This document shows, piece after piece, positions 37,806 to 46,245 of a DNA stretch of 64,000 nucleotides. The DNA comes from Ramlibacter alkalitolerans (GTDB lineage: Bacteria; Pseudomonadota; Gammaproteobacteria; Burkholderiales; Burkholderiaceae_C), in assembly GCF_016722765.1 (NCBI RefSeq), contig NZ_JAEQND010000013.1, positions 62,001 to 126,000 of the forward strand, in the 5' to 3' direction. Below the pieces are notes generated by a model, which did not search any database, was not told where the DNA came from, and was given only the letters and a program-made list of their open reading frames with translations. Each line of letters opens with the position of its first letter. Position 1 is the stretch's first letter. Both the position numbers and the translations under genes were made by a program.

Positions 37806-38776
37806 ACGAACTGAAGCCCGCGATGACGGACGCGGAGAAGAAGCGCCAAAACGACATGGACCGTCTTCGGCGCGAGCTCGGGCCGGTCGTCATGGCAGGC
37901 CTGGAAGACAAGCGTGTCGTGGAAGTGATGGTGAACCCCGACGGGAACATCTATCTGGACAAGGTGGGCGAGGGCATGGTGCTCGCCGGCAAGCTCGATG
38001 CAAACAGCGCGTTTCGCGCGGTGCTGTCCATCGGCAAGCTGATGGAAAAGGAAGTGACCCCTGACAGCCCGCAGTTGGAGTGCGAGCTTCCGCTGGACGG
38101 AAGCCGCTTCGCCGGCTCCATCCCGCCGACGGCCCGCCAGGCGTTCTTCGCAATTCGCAAGCGAGCGATGCTCGTTTTCTCCCTGGAAGACTACGTGCGC
38201 GACGGCATCCTGTCGCCGCAGTACTGCGACGTCCTCGCGCAGGCCATCGAGGCACGAAAGAACATCCTGGTGGTAGGCGGCACCGGCTCGGGCAAGACCA
38301 CCTTCGCCAACGCAATTCTCAAGCGCGTCGCCGAGGTCGCCGGCGCCAAGCAGCGCATCCTCATCATCGAGGACACCCCGGAGCTGCAGTGCTCCGCTGA
38401 AAACAAGGTGGAGCTGGTCACCAGCGGCACCGTCACGATGAACGACCTGCTGCGCCACGCCATGCGCCTGCGCCCTGACCGCATCGTGGTCGGCGAGACG
38501 CGCGGCAAGGAGTGCCTGGCACTCCTGAAGGCCTGGAACACGGGCCACCCCGGTGGCGTTTCGACCGTGCACGCGAACAGCGCCGAGGCGGGCCTCATCC
38601 GCATGGAGCAACTGATTCAGGAAGCCGGCGTTCCGCCGCAGCCGACGCTGATTGGCGAAGCGGTCAACCTGGTCGCATTCATCGAGCGCACGTCCACCGG
38701 CCGAAAAGTGTCGCAGCTCGCCCGCGTGCATGGTTACGACGCGGGCGAGCAGCGCTATCTCGTCGAGGCCGCTTAG
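37802..38776 (+). CDS. trbB: Conjugal transfer ATPase TrbB (VirB11 family)
   Basis: 324 residues, the usual length for TrbB. Walker A GGTGSGKTTF (about 159-168), Walker B LRPDRIVVGETRG (about 221-233) and the His box GGVSTVHANS are all present. TrbB is the hexameric traffic ATPase of the P-type mating apparatus at the inner membrane. Coupled to the preceding RHH-like gene. Confidence 0.96.
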   Translation: MNELKPAMTDAEKKRQNDMDRLRRELGPVVMAGLEDKRVVEVMVNPDGNIYLDKVGEGMVLAGKLDANSAFRAVLSIGKLMEKEVTPDSPQLECELPLDGSRFAGSIPPTARQAFFAIRKRAMLVFSLEDYVRDGILSPQYCDVLAQAIEARKNILVVGGTGSGKTTFANAILKRVAEVAGAKQRILIIEDTPELQCSAENKVELVTSGTVTMNDLLRHAMRLRPDRIVVGETRGKECLALLKAWNTGHPGGVSTVHANSAEAGLIRMEQLIQEAGVPPQPTLIGEAVNLVAFIERTSTGRKVSQLARVHGYDAGEQRYLVEAA

Positions 38777-38822
38777 GCGGGCGTGTTCAGGCGAAGGGAG
38801 CAGGGCGCCGGCGCGTGGATGG

Positions 38823-38849
38823 AATAACTCGCCGCGGCCGCTGTCAATA
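38823..38849 (+). promoter_or_regulatory. Type-B promoter motif before trbC
   Basis: AATAA (38823-38827), 16 bp, TCAATA (38844-38849), 40 bp before the trbC ATG. Confidence 0.4.
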
Positions 38850-38888
38850 CAAGTGCAAACCCCGCAACCGCACCTTTTGGAGCAAGTA

Positions 38889-39194
38889 ATGAAAACCGCA
38901 AAGTTCTCGAAAATCGGCATCGGCTTCGCGCTGATGCTCCTGTCCGGCCTGGCTCTGGCCAGCGGCGGCGACGACGGCCTGGGCATCACCACCACCCTGA
39001 CGAAGGTGGCAAACGTCACCAAGGCAGCCGGCGGCGGCATGCTGGTGCTGGCCATCCTCGGCGGCGCCATTGCCGCGTTCACCAGCGAGCACGGCCACCT
39101 GAAGACCATCCTGCGTCTTGCCATCGCCGGCGCCGTCGTCCTCGGTGGTGGACAGGTGGTCCAGACGTTCTTCTCGCAAGGCTTCCTGTTCTAA
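38889..39194 (+). CDS. trbC: Conjugative pilin precursor TrbC (VirB2 family)
   Basis: 101 residues: signal peptide ending ALA-SGG (about residue 25), then two long hydrophobic helices separated by a short charged loop (TSEHGHLKT). This is the plan of VirB2/TrbC pilins. In RP4 the TrbC pilin is trimmed and head-to-tail cyclised by TraF; a TraF-like peptidase is encoded at 54173. It has its own type-B motif, in keeping with high subunit demand. Confidence 0.92.
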   Translation: MKTAKFSKIGIGFALMLLSGLALASGGDDGLGITTTLTKVANVTKAAGGGMLVLAILGGAIAAFTSEHGHLKTILRLAIAGAVVLGGGQVVQTFFSQGFLF

Positions 39195-39202
39195 AGGCAG
39201 CC

Positions 39203-39517
39203 ATGGCGCACCGCGTCATCCACCCGTCGCTGGTGTACGCCCCCAAGTTCGGGGGCGCACCGCGCGAGTACGCCATCTACAACGGCGCCGCCGTGGTGAT
39301 GCTCGTCATCTGGGCGATTGTCTCCGGCATGGTGTGGCTGGCCCTGCTTGTGGCCGCCGGCGGTGCTGGCGTGCACGTGGCGATGGCGAAGCTGACGAAG
39401 CGTGACCACCAGGCGATGGAAGCCTATTTCAGGTACGTGCAGTATCAGCACTACTACCCTGCGCGTGCGCACCCCTGCGCCCGCGTTCCGAACCACCAGC
39501 CTCTCGCCGGAAAGTAA
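39203..39517 (+). CDS. trbD: Conjugal transfer protein TrbD (VirB3 family)
   Basis: 104 residues. MAHRVIHPSLVYAPKFGGAPREYAI is the VirB3-type N-terminal lead (HPSL..P...GA.R.), followed by paired hydrophobic helices (about 30-60). Inner-membrane component working with the VirB4 ATPase; the gene lies 5 bp before trbE. The C-terminal tail is longer than usual and cysteine/proline-containing. Confidence 0.9.
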   Translation: MAHRVIHPSLVYAPKFGGAPREYAIYNGAAVVMLVIWAIVSGMVWLALLVAAGGAGVHVAMAKLTKRDHQAMEAYFRYVQYQHYYPARAHPCARVPNHQPLAGK

Positions 39518-39522
39518 TCCGA

Positions 39523-41982
39523 ATGCTCTCGCTCAAAGAATTCCGCCCGAAAGCCGTCGGCTTTCCTGACCTCTTGAATTGGGCGGCCTTCGTGGACGAA
39601 GGCGTCCTCATGGGCAAAGACGGCTCCTTCATGACCTGCGCCACCTTCGCAGGACCTGACCTTGCTTCCAGCACGGAAGCGGGCCTCGAGTCTCTTGCGG
39701 CGCAGGTGAACCAAGCGCTGGCGCGCCTGGACCACGGCTGGTCCATCCATGCCGACGTCGCCCGCCGGCCGGCCAAGGGCTATCCGAGCTCCACCTTCCC
39801 GGAAGCGGTGACCACGCTCATCGACCGCGAGCGCCGCGAAAGCTACATGGAGCGCGACGCGCAGTTCGAGAACGACTTCGTGCTGACCCTGTGCTACCAG
39901 CCGCCGGTCAGCAAGACCTCGTTCATGTTCAAGCTGCTGGAAAGCAAGGACGAGAGCACTCCGGACGAGACCGACCACACGCGGGAGCTGGTGAAGTTCA
40001 AGCAGGGCACAGACGAATTCTTCCGGCTGATGGCCGGCGGCGGCTGGGTCGACATCGCGCCGATGTCCTGCCAGGACATGCTGCGCTTCCTGTACCTCAC
40101 CATCCGCGGGGAGTTCGCGCCCCTGAAGATGCCGTACATCCCGATGTACCTGGACGCATTGCTCGGAGCGCACGACTTCGTGGGTGGCAACGAGCCGCGG
40201 CTGGGCGACAAGCACATTCGAGTGGTCTCCATTCAGGGCCTTCCGGCTCTGAGCACCCCCGGCATGCTGGACGTGCTCGCGGGTGTGCCGTGCATCTATC
40301 GCTGGAACACGCGTTTCGTGGCGATGGACAAGGGCGCTGCGGTCAAGGAGCTGCAGAGCTACCGCAAGCGCTTCTGGGGCCAGCGCCTGGGCGTGCGTGG
40401 TCACGTGAGCGGTGGCACCGGCGTCTCGCCTGTCTTCGAGGACGGAAACGCGGCCAGCCTGGCTGCCGACGCCGATGCGGCCGTGAACGAGGCCTCTGCC
40501 GGCGATGTGAAGTTCGGCTACTACACGAGCTCCGTGGTCCTGATGGACACGGACAAGAAGCGCGTCATGGAAGCCGCTCGCGCCATCCAGAAGAAAATCG
40601 AAGAGAACGTCGGTTTCGTCGCGGGCATCGAGACGGTCAACACCATCGAGGCGTTCCTCGGCTCGCTGCCGGGGCACCGCGTGCAGAACGTGCGCCGTCC
40701 GCTGCTGCATACCTACAACCTGGCCGACCTGCTGCCCCTGACCCGGGTGTACCCGGGGGAAGCACACAACTCGTCCCCTTTCTTCCCCAAGCAGTCGCCG
40801 GCGCTGCTGATGGCGGAGACGACCGGCAGCACCCCCTTCCGGTTCAACCTGCACGTCGGTGACCTGGGCCACACGACCGTGCTGGGCCCCACGGGCGCCG
40901 GCAAGTCGACCCTGCTCGGGCTCATCGCCGCGCAGTTCTTCCGCTACCCGCGGGCGCAGGTCTTCTTCTTCGACAAGGGCTACTCTGCGCTGCCGCTGTG
41001 CAGGGCGTCGGGCGGGGTGCACTACGACATCCTCGGCGAAAACTCCGACCTGACGTTCTACCCGCTGCGGCAGCTCGAGACGGTGCAGGACATCGCCTGG
41101 GCCTGCGACTGGGTGGAGACGCTGGTCACGCTGCAAGGCATGACGGTCGGCGTCTCCCAGCGCAAGACCATCAAGGACGCCATCGACCTGCTGGCAAGCG
41201 ACGCTGACGACCGCACCCTGCAGGCGCTGCAGGCCAAGATGATGGACCGCGAGCTGGGGGATGCTCTTGCGCCCTACGTGCAGGGCGGGCAGCTCAACAC
41301 GCTGCTGGACTCGGACAAGGACAGCCTCGCGGACGCGCGCTTCCAGGTGTTCGAGCTGGAGCACCTCATGAGCATGGGCGAGCGGGGTGACAAGTGGGTG
41401 GTGCCGGTGCTGCTGTATCTGTTCCGGCAAATCGAGAAGCGCCTCGACGGCCGCCCGACCATCCTGGTGCTTGACGAGGCCTGGCTGCTGCTGGACCATC
41501 CCCTGTTCCAGGCCAAAATCAAGGAATGGCTGAAGGTGCTGCGCAAGGCCAACTGCGCGGTGATTTTCGCCACGCAGTCCATCTCGGACGTGATGAGCTC
41601 GCGCATCAAGGACGTCATCCTGGAGTCCTGCCCGACCAAGATTCTGTTGCCGAACCGCGAGGCGAAGAACGAGTACTCGCGCAAGATGTACGAGCAGCTC
41701 GGTCTGAACGAGACCGAAATCGACATCATCGCGACGGCGACGCCGAAGGCGCACTACTACGTGACCTCGCCCCTGGGCAAGCGCCTGATTGGCCTGGGAC
41801 TGCGGCCGCTGACGCTCGCTTTCATCGGCGCTTCGGGCAAGGACGACCTGGCCACCATCCGTTCGCTTATTCGCCAGCATGGCGACGAGCCGGCGAACTG
41901 GGTGCCTTACTGGCTGCGCCACCGCGGCTTGCACGACTGGGCTGAGCGCTTCCAGGACGAAGTGAACAAGGCACCCGCCTAA
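39523..41982 (+). CDS. trbE: Conjugal transfer ATPase TrbE (VirB4 family)
   Basis: 819 residues, normal for TrbE. N-terminal CagE/TrbE domain (about 1-420), then the motor: Walker A GPTGAGKSTLLG (about 454-465), Walker B TILVLDEAWLLLDHP (about 645-659), and the downstream FATQSISD and LGLNETEI segments. It energises pilus biogenesis and substrate transfer. Terminator directly downstream. Confidence 0.96.
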   Translation: MLSLKEFRPKAVGFPDLLNWAAFVDEGVLMGKDGSFMTCATFAGPDLASSTEAGLESLAAQVNQALARLDHGWSIHADVARRPAKGYPSSTFPEAVTTLIDRERRESYMERDAQFENDFVLTLCYQPPVSKTSFMFKLLESKDESTPDETDHTRELVKFKQGTDEFFRLMAGGGWVDIAPMSCQDMLRFLYLTIRGEFAPLKMPYIPMYLDALLGAHDFVGGNEPRLGDKHIRVVSIQGLPALSTPGMLDVLAGVPCIYRWNTRFVAMDKGAAVKELQSYRKRFWGQRLGVRGHVSGGTGVSPVFEDGNAASLAADADAAVNEASAGDVKFGYYTSSVVLMDTDKKRVMEAARAIQKKIEENVGFVAGIETVNTIEAFLGSLPGHRVQNVRRPLLHTYNLADLLPLTRVYPGEAHNSSPFFPKQSPALLMAETTGSTPFRFNLHVGDLGHTTVLGPTGAGKSTLLGLIAAQFFRYPRAQVFFFDKGYSALPLCRASGGVHYDILGENSDLTFYPLRQLETVQDIAWACDWVETLVTLQGMTVGVSQRKTIKDAIDLLASDADDRTLQALQAKMMDRELGDALAPYVQGGQLNTLLDSDKDSLADARFQVFELEHLMSMGERGDKWVVPVLLYLFRQIEKRLDGRPTILVLDEAWLLLDHPLFQAKIKEWLKVLRKANCAVIFATQSISDVMSSRIKDVILESCPTKILLPNREAKNEYSRKMYEQLGLNETEIDIIATATPKAHYYVTSPLGKRLIGLGLRPLTLAFIGASGKDDLATIRSLIRQHGDEPANWVPYWLRHRGLHDWAERFQDEVNKAPA

Positions 41983-42002
41983 CCCTTGCGGGTCCGCCGA
42001 GA

Positions 42003-42035
42003 AAAGACCGCGGCCTTCGGGTTGGCGGTCTTTCG
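42003..42035 (+). terminator. Rho-independent terminator after trbE
   Basis: AAAGACCGC (42003-42011) pairs with GCGGTCTTT (42025-42033). Confidence 0.75.
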
Positions 42036-42058
42036 CGCTGGTATAGCGACCGAGGGCT

Positions 42059-42085
42059 AACGAGCGCCACTTTCACCGGTCTAAC
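42059..42085 (+). promoter_or_regulatory. Type-B promoter motif before trbJ
   Basis: AACGA (42059-42063), 16 bp ending in CCGG, TCTAAC (42080-42085), 35 bp before ATG 42121. Confidence 0.65.
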
Positions 42086-42120
42086 AGGGAACCGAACTCT
42101 CGCGTTCACTGGATACCGCC

Positions 42121-42879
42121 ATGAAAAAGCACCTCATCGCCCTCGCCGCTGCTTTCGCGCTTGTCTCCCCTGCCATGGCAGGCGGCCCTGCCAGTGGTGG
42201 CGCGTCCGAATGGACGCAGCTTATGAACAACGGCGAACTGGTCAAGCAGGTCGACCAGATGAAGCGCCAGTACGAACAGGCGCTGCAACAGACGCAATCC
42301 CTCACCCGCACGCTGCAAAACCCGACCGACTTCGGCGGGCTGGAGAACCAGTTCCTGCAACTGCACCGCCTCGCCAAGCAGGCCGGCGCCCTGAGCTATG
42401 CCAGCCAGGGCGTGGACGCGGCCTATCGCGCGCGCTATCCGGGCTACGAGAGCGAACTGCTGCGCCAGATGAAGGCAACGGGCAAGGTCCCCGAGAACTA
42501 CGAATCGCAGATGGCGACGCTCCACGGCGACACCAGCAATGCGATGTACTCCGCCCTGGCCGCCGCCGGCTTCCAAGCCGACCAGATGGAGACCGAGGCG
42601 CAGGTCCTGGCGCAACTGCGCGCCCGCTCGAATTCCGCCACCGGCCAGCTCGCCGCGGTGCAGGCGGGCAACCAAATCAACAGCTACATCGCCGAGGAGC
42701 TTCGTCGTGGACGTCAGCTCACGATGAACATGATGCAAAGCCAGACTGCCTGGAACTCCTACCAGATGCAGAAGCAAATCACCGACGAGGCGAAGAAGGA
42801 AGCCGACGCCAGGGAAATGGAAGCTGGCACCAAGAACGCCATCGACGCCGGCCTGGCGCGCGCACGGAACCTGAAGTAA
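42121..42879 (+). CDS. trbJ: Conjugal transfer protein TrbJ (VirB5 family)
   Basis: 252 residues with signal peptide (ALVSPAMA) and an almost wholly helical, glutamine-rich body, e.g. VKQVDQMKRQYEQALQQTQS. TrbJ/VirB5 is a periplasmic minor pilus component with adhesin and exclusion roles. Gene order trbJ-trbL follows the P-type/Tn4371-type layout; no trbK lipoprotein gene is seen in between. Confidence 0.9.
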   Translation: MKKHLIALAAAFALVSPAMAGGPASGGASEWTQLMNNGELVKQVDQMKRQYEQALQQTQSLTRTLQNPTDFGGLENQFLQLHRLAKQAGALSYASQGVDAAYRARYPGYESELLRQMKATGKVPENYESQMATLHGDTSNAMYSALAAAGFQADQMETEAQVLAQLRARSNSATGQLAAVQAGNQINSYIAEELRRGRQLTMNMMQSQTAWNSYQMQKQITDEAKKEADAREMEAGTKNAIDAGLARARNLK

Positions 42880-42913
42880 GCGGCACGAAGCCAGACAAGA
42901 CCACGGAGCGCAA

Positions 42914-44212
42914 ATGAAGTTCTCTCAAGTGAACAAGTGGGTCGTGCTCGCCGTCTTGGCGATGCTCGCGCTGCTGTGCGCACAGCCGGCCTTTGCGCAA
43001 GCAACCGCAGCGAACAACTTCGACGGCCTTTCGGGGCTGCTGCGGCAGGTGGTTACCCAGTTCGACGCCGGCAGGGCCGAAGTGCTCAATTACGCCATCA
43101 GCCTGTTCTGGCTGCTCGCGGGCCTGAGCTTCTTCTGGGACGGCATGAAGTGGATGTTCTCCGACGCCAGCGCAGAACAAATCTTCGCAGAAGTGGCCAA
43201 GAAGGTCCTCTATCTGGCGCTCTACGCGGCAATCCTCGGCGTGCCCGGTCACGGAGAAAGCCTCGCAGTCAAGGCGTTGAACGAAGTGAAGAACTCCGCC
43301 ACGCAGCTCGCGCGACCGTGGGCGCGAGGCGCCGACGTGCACGCCATCGAGAACCCGCAGGAGCTCATCTCCACTGGAGCCCGGCTCGCGGAGCAGATTG
43401 GCGCGTCGTCTCTCAAGGCCTGGGGAGCGCCTGCAGGCAAAACGGCGGCGTCCGAGAAGAGCTGGTTCAGCGCGCCTTGGGCCGACCTGGACATCAAGGG
43501 AACGGCCGTTCGAGTGGTGTTCGGGCTGCTCTCGATGATTGTGGCGTGGGCGACTGCGGCCTACGTCCTGTTCGCCTACGTGCACATTGCGCTGCAGGTG
43601 GTCGTTCTGAACATCGAGTTCGCAATCATCGGCTCGTTGGGGCTGTTCTACCTGGCTGGCGCGGGAAGCGAGTGGACGACGCAGTACCGTGACCAGTGGT
43701 TCCGCTTCATCGTCAGCTACCTGATGAAGTTCGCGCTGATTGTTGCCATCGTCACGGTTCTCGGGGGCCTGGTCACGGACTTCGCCAACGACATCGTGCG
43801 GCGCATCCTGCTGGAGCCGATGGCCGTGACGCCCGAACAGGCGAACGACTTCTGGGTGAACCTGTTCAAGGGCTATCTGCTGATGGCCGTGCTGGTGTAT
43901 GCCTACAGGCTCATCATCGAGCACGTGCCCGCCACGTTCCAGGCGCTGATGTCCGCCTCGCCGTCGGGCAACTCGTCGGCCCTCGCCGGGCGCGCGATGC
44001 AGGATGCCGCGTCCGGTGCGGCCAACACCGCGCGCGGCACGGGGCAGGTCGCGCAAGCGGGGGCAACTCTCGGGCAGGCTGCGGTAAACCAGGCGCCGAA
44101 AGCGGTAGGGGGCGCAATGCAGCTGGGGTCAGCCGTCTATACGGGCGCTAAGTCCATGGCTTCCGGACTGCGCCCCGGCGGCGGTGACCGCGCCGGAAAG
44201 ATTGGCGGCTGA
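42914..44212 (+). CDS. trbL: Conjugal transfer protein TrbL (VirB6 family)
   Basis: 432 residues: signal-like first helix, then at least five membrane segments (for example ISLFWLLAGLSFFWDGM near 57, VVFGLLSMIVAWATAAYVLFAYVHIAL near 200-225 and a later pair near 275-300). A low-complexity cytoplasmic or periplasmic tail is rich in A, Q and G. TrbL/VirB6 forms part of the inner-membrane translocation channel. Confidence 0.92.
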   Translation: MKFSQVNKWVVLAVLAMLALLCAQPAFAQATAANNFDGLSGLLRQVVTQFDAGRAEVLNYAISLFWLLAGLSFFWDGMKWMFSDASAEQIFAEVAKKVLYLALYAAILGVPGHGESLAVKALNEVKNSATQLARPWARGADVHAIENPQELISTGARLAEQIGASSLKAWGAPAGKTAASEKSWFSAPWADLDIKGTAVRVVFGLLSMIVAWATAAYVLFAYVHIALQVVVLNIEFAIIGSLGLFYLAGAGSEWTTQYRDQWFRFIVSYLMKFALIVAIVTVLGGLVTDFANDIVRRILLEPMAVTPEQANDFWVNLFKGYLLMAVLVYAYRLIIEHVPATFQALMSASPSGNSSALAGRAMQDAASGAANTARGTGQVAQAGATLGQAAVNQAPKAVGGAMQLGSAVYTGAKSMASGLRPGGGDRAGKIGG

Positions 44213-44229
44213 CACCCCGGTGTCCAGCG

Positions 44230-44256
44230 AATAAGTGCCCGTCTGGACTGTCATAC
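44230..44256 (+). promoter_or_regulatory. Type-B promoter motif before trbF
   Basis: AATAA (44230-44234), 16 bp, TCATAC (44251-44256), 33 bp before ATG 44290. Confidence 0.4.
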
Positions 44257-44289
44257 GGGTATAGCCAAACCGAACACCCCGGAAAACAA

Positions 44290-44967
44290 ATGTCCGACTA
44301 CACCGAGAAAGACCGCTTCCTCGAAGCAAAGCGTGAATGGAACGAGCGTTTCGGCTCGTACATCAAGCGTGCGCACTCGGCGCGCGTGCTGGCGGCCGTG
44401 CTGGGCGTGGGCCTGGTCATCTCCGCCGCCGGCAATGTCTTCCAGGGCCTGCAGTCCAAGGTGGTCCCGTACGTCGTCGAAGTCGACCGCCTGGGCCACT
44501 CTGTCGCCGTCGGTCAGGTGACTCCGAGCAGCGTCACCAGCGAAAAGCTGGTGAAGTTCATGCTCGCCGGCTTCATCAGCGACGCGCGCAGCGTGGTCTC
44601 GGACGGCTCTGTGCTGAAAAAGCAGTTCGCCCGCGTGAAGGTGATGGCGGACAGCCCCGTGCAGTCGTACCTGGCCGACTACTTCAAGCTCGGTGACGCC
44701 AAGTCGGAGACCAATCCGGTGGTCATCGCTCGCACGGCAACCGTCAACGTGGAAGTGGCCAGCGTGCTGCCCATCTCCAAGGACACGTGGCAAATCGACT
44801 GGACCGAGGAGCGCCGCGCGCTGGACGGCACCCTCGAGGGCAAGAGCCAGTGGAAGGCCATCGCCACCATCAAGATTCAGCCGCCCGAGAACGAGGAGAT
44901 GGCTCGCCTCAACCCCCTGGGCATCTACATCACCCAGCTGAGCTGGTCGCGCGTGCTCACGAAGTAA
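44290..44967 (+). CDS. trbF: Conjugal transfer protein TrbF (VirB8 family)
   Basis: 225 residues: short cytoplasmic N-terminus, one membrane helix (about 35-53), and a periplasmic NTF2-like domain with VVPYVVEVDRLGHSVAVGQV and the terminal NPLGIYITQLSWSRVL motif typical of TrbF/VirB8. It nucleates assembly between inner-membrane ATPases and the core complex. Followed 21 bp later by trbG. Confidence 0.94.
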   Translation: MSDYTEKDRFLEAKREWNERFGSYIKRAHSARVLAAVLGVGLVISAAGNVFQGLQSKVVPYVVEVDRLGHSVAVGQVTPSSVTSEKLVKFMLAGFISDARSVVSDGSVLKKQFARVKVMADSPVQSYLADYFKLGDAKSETNPVVIARTATVNVEVASVLPISKDTWQIDWTEERRALDGTLEGKSQWKAIATIKIQPPENEEMARLNPLGIYITQLSWSRVLTK

Positions 44968-44988
44968 CCCCGCCTGGAGACACTCACC

Positions 44989-46179
44989 ATGAAAACCAAA
45001 CTGTTCGCCCTGAGCATCGCGGCCGCGGCGTGCCTCGCTTCCGGGGTAGCCTTCGCAGCAGGTGCTGCCGACGCTCCCGACCTGTCGGGCATGTTCCAAG
45101 GCACGCCGGCCAAGCCGGTGCCTGCCGCTGCCGCAGTCGGCCCGACCGCCAAGCCCACGCCTGTCGCCGGACCTGGCCAGACGGTGCTGCAGCCGGTGCA
45201 GCTGACGCCTTCCGGCCCCGCCGTGGTGGTCGATTCCGCCTCGGTGCCGAACATCAAGCCCGTGGGCCCCGGCCTGGCCGTGCCCGTGACTTCCGGCGAG
45301 AAGCCCGCCGCCAAGAAGTCCACCGGCAAGAAGTCGGCCGGCTCGTCCGCTGCGGCCGCTCCGGCTGCCGCCGCTGCCCCCAAGGCGCGCGGCGTGGAAG
45401 CCGCCGCGGGTGGCCCCACCGGCGAGAAGATGGAGCCCGCGCTCGTCGCCCTGAACAAGTGGCTCGGTCGCACGACCGGCGTGCACGTCGAAAACGGCGT
45501 GGTCAAGTTCCCGTACGGCCTCATGGAGCCCGTGCTGGTGTGCGCCCCGCTGCACATCTGCGACATCGAGATGGAAGCAGGCGAGACCATCCAGAACGTG
45601 AGCGTCGGTGACACCGCGCGCTGGCAGCTGTCCCCCGCCCAGCAAGGCACCACGCAGCACATCGTCGTCAAGCCGATGATTTCGGAAGACGAGGGCGTCA
45701 TCTCGACCAACGTCCTGGTGACCACCAGCAAGCGCACGTACACCCTGACGCTGAAGTCCAGCCCGACCGACTTCGTGCCGCGCATCGGCTGGTACTACCC
45801 GCAAGACGTCGTTCAGACGTGGAGTGTGGGCGCCAATCCTGCGGCTGCGGCAGGCAAGGCCGACGAAGGCGAAACGCCCATCGCGCAGGTGGACATGGCC
45901 AAGGTGAACCTGGACTACTCGGTCGAGGGCGACGAGATGCTCAAGCCGACCAAAGTCTTCGACGACGGAAAGCGCCTGTTCCTGCAGATGCCCGACCTGT
46001 CCAACGACGCGCCGGCCGTGATGGTGGATGACCGTCTGGTGAACTACCGCTATCGCGATGGCTTCTACGTCATCGACCGCGTGGGCGCCAAGACCACCCT
46101 GCTGATTGGCGTGGGCCGCGAGCAGCGCAAGGTCGAAATCACCAAGGGCCGCCGCGCCAAGCTGTTCGGCATCTTCTAA
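44989..46179 (+). CDS. trbG: Conjugal transfer protein TrbG (VirB9 family)
   Basis: 396 residues; signal peptide (GVAFAAGAADA region), then a long alanine/proline/lysine-rich insert (about 30-145) not found in short TrbG proteins. The VirB9 domain follows: PYGLMEPVLVCAPLHICDIEMEAGE, ...QHIVVKPM, YTLTLKS, and the C-terminal FDDGKRLFLQMPDL ... RVGAKTTLLIGV. Outer-membrane core complex component pairing with TrbI. Confidence 0.94.
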   Translation: MKTKLFALSIAAAACLASGVAFAAGAADAPDLSGMFQGTPAKPVPAAAAVGPTAKPTPVAGPGQTVLQPVQLTPSGPAVVVDSASVPNIKPVGPGLAVPVTSGEKPAAKKSTGKKSAGSSAAAAPAAAAAPKARGVEAAAGGPTGEKMEPALVALNKWLGRTTGVHVENGVVKFPYGLMEPVLVCAPLHICDIEMEAGETIQNVSVGDTARWQLSPAQQGTTQHIVVKPMISEDEGVISTNVLVTTSKRTYTLTLKSSPTDFVPRIGWYYPQDVVQTWSVGANPAAAAGKADEGETPIAQVDMAKVNLDYSVEGDEMLKPTKVFDDGKRLFLQMPDLSNDAPAVMVDDRLVNYRYRDGFYVIDRVGAKTTLLIGVGREQRKVEITKGRRAKLFGIF

Positions 46180-46204
46180 CGCCGGGCCGCGGGCGCGGTC
46201 AAAA
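46178..46204 (+). promoter_or_regulatory. Type-B promoter motif before trbI
   Basis: AACGC (46178-46182), overlapping the trbG stop codon, 16 bp ending in GCGG, TCAAAA (46199-46204), 41 bp before the trbI start. Confidence 0.5.
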
Positions 46205-46245
46205 AAGGGATAGCACTTCCAACAAAACCACGACGGAGCACGCCT

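Noticed and set aside
39454..41934. An 826-codon minus-strand frame antisense to trbE
   Set aside because: Shadow frame; no start context and no family features, while trbE on the plus strand is clear.
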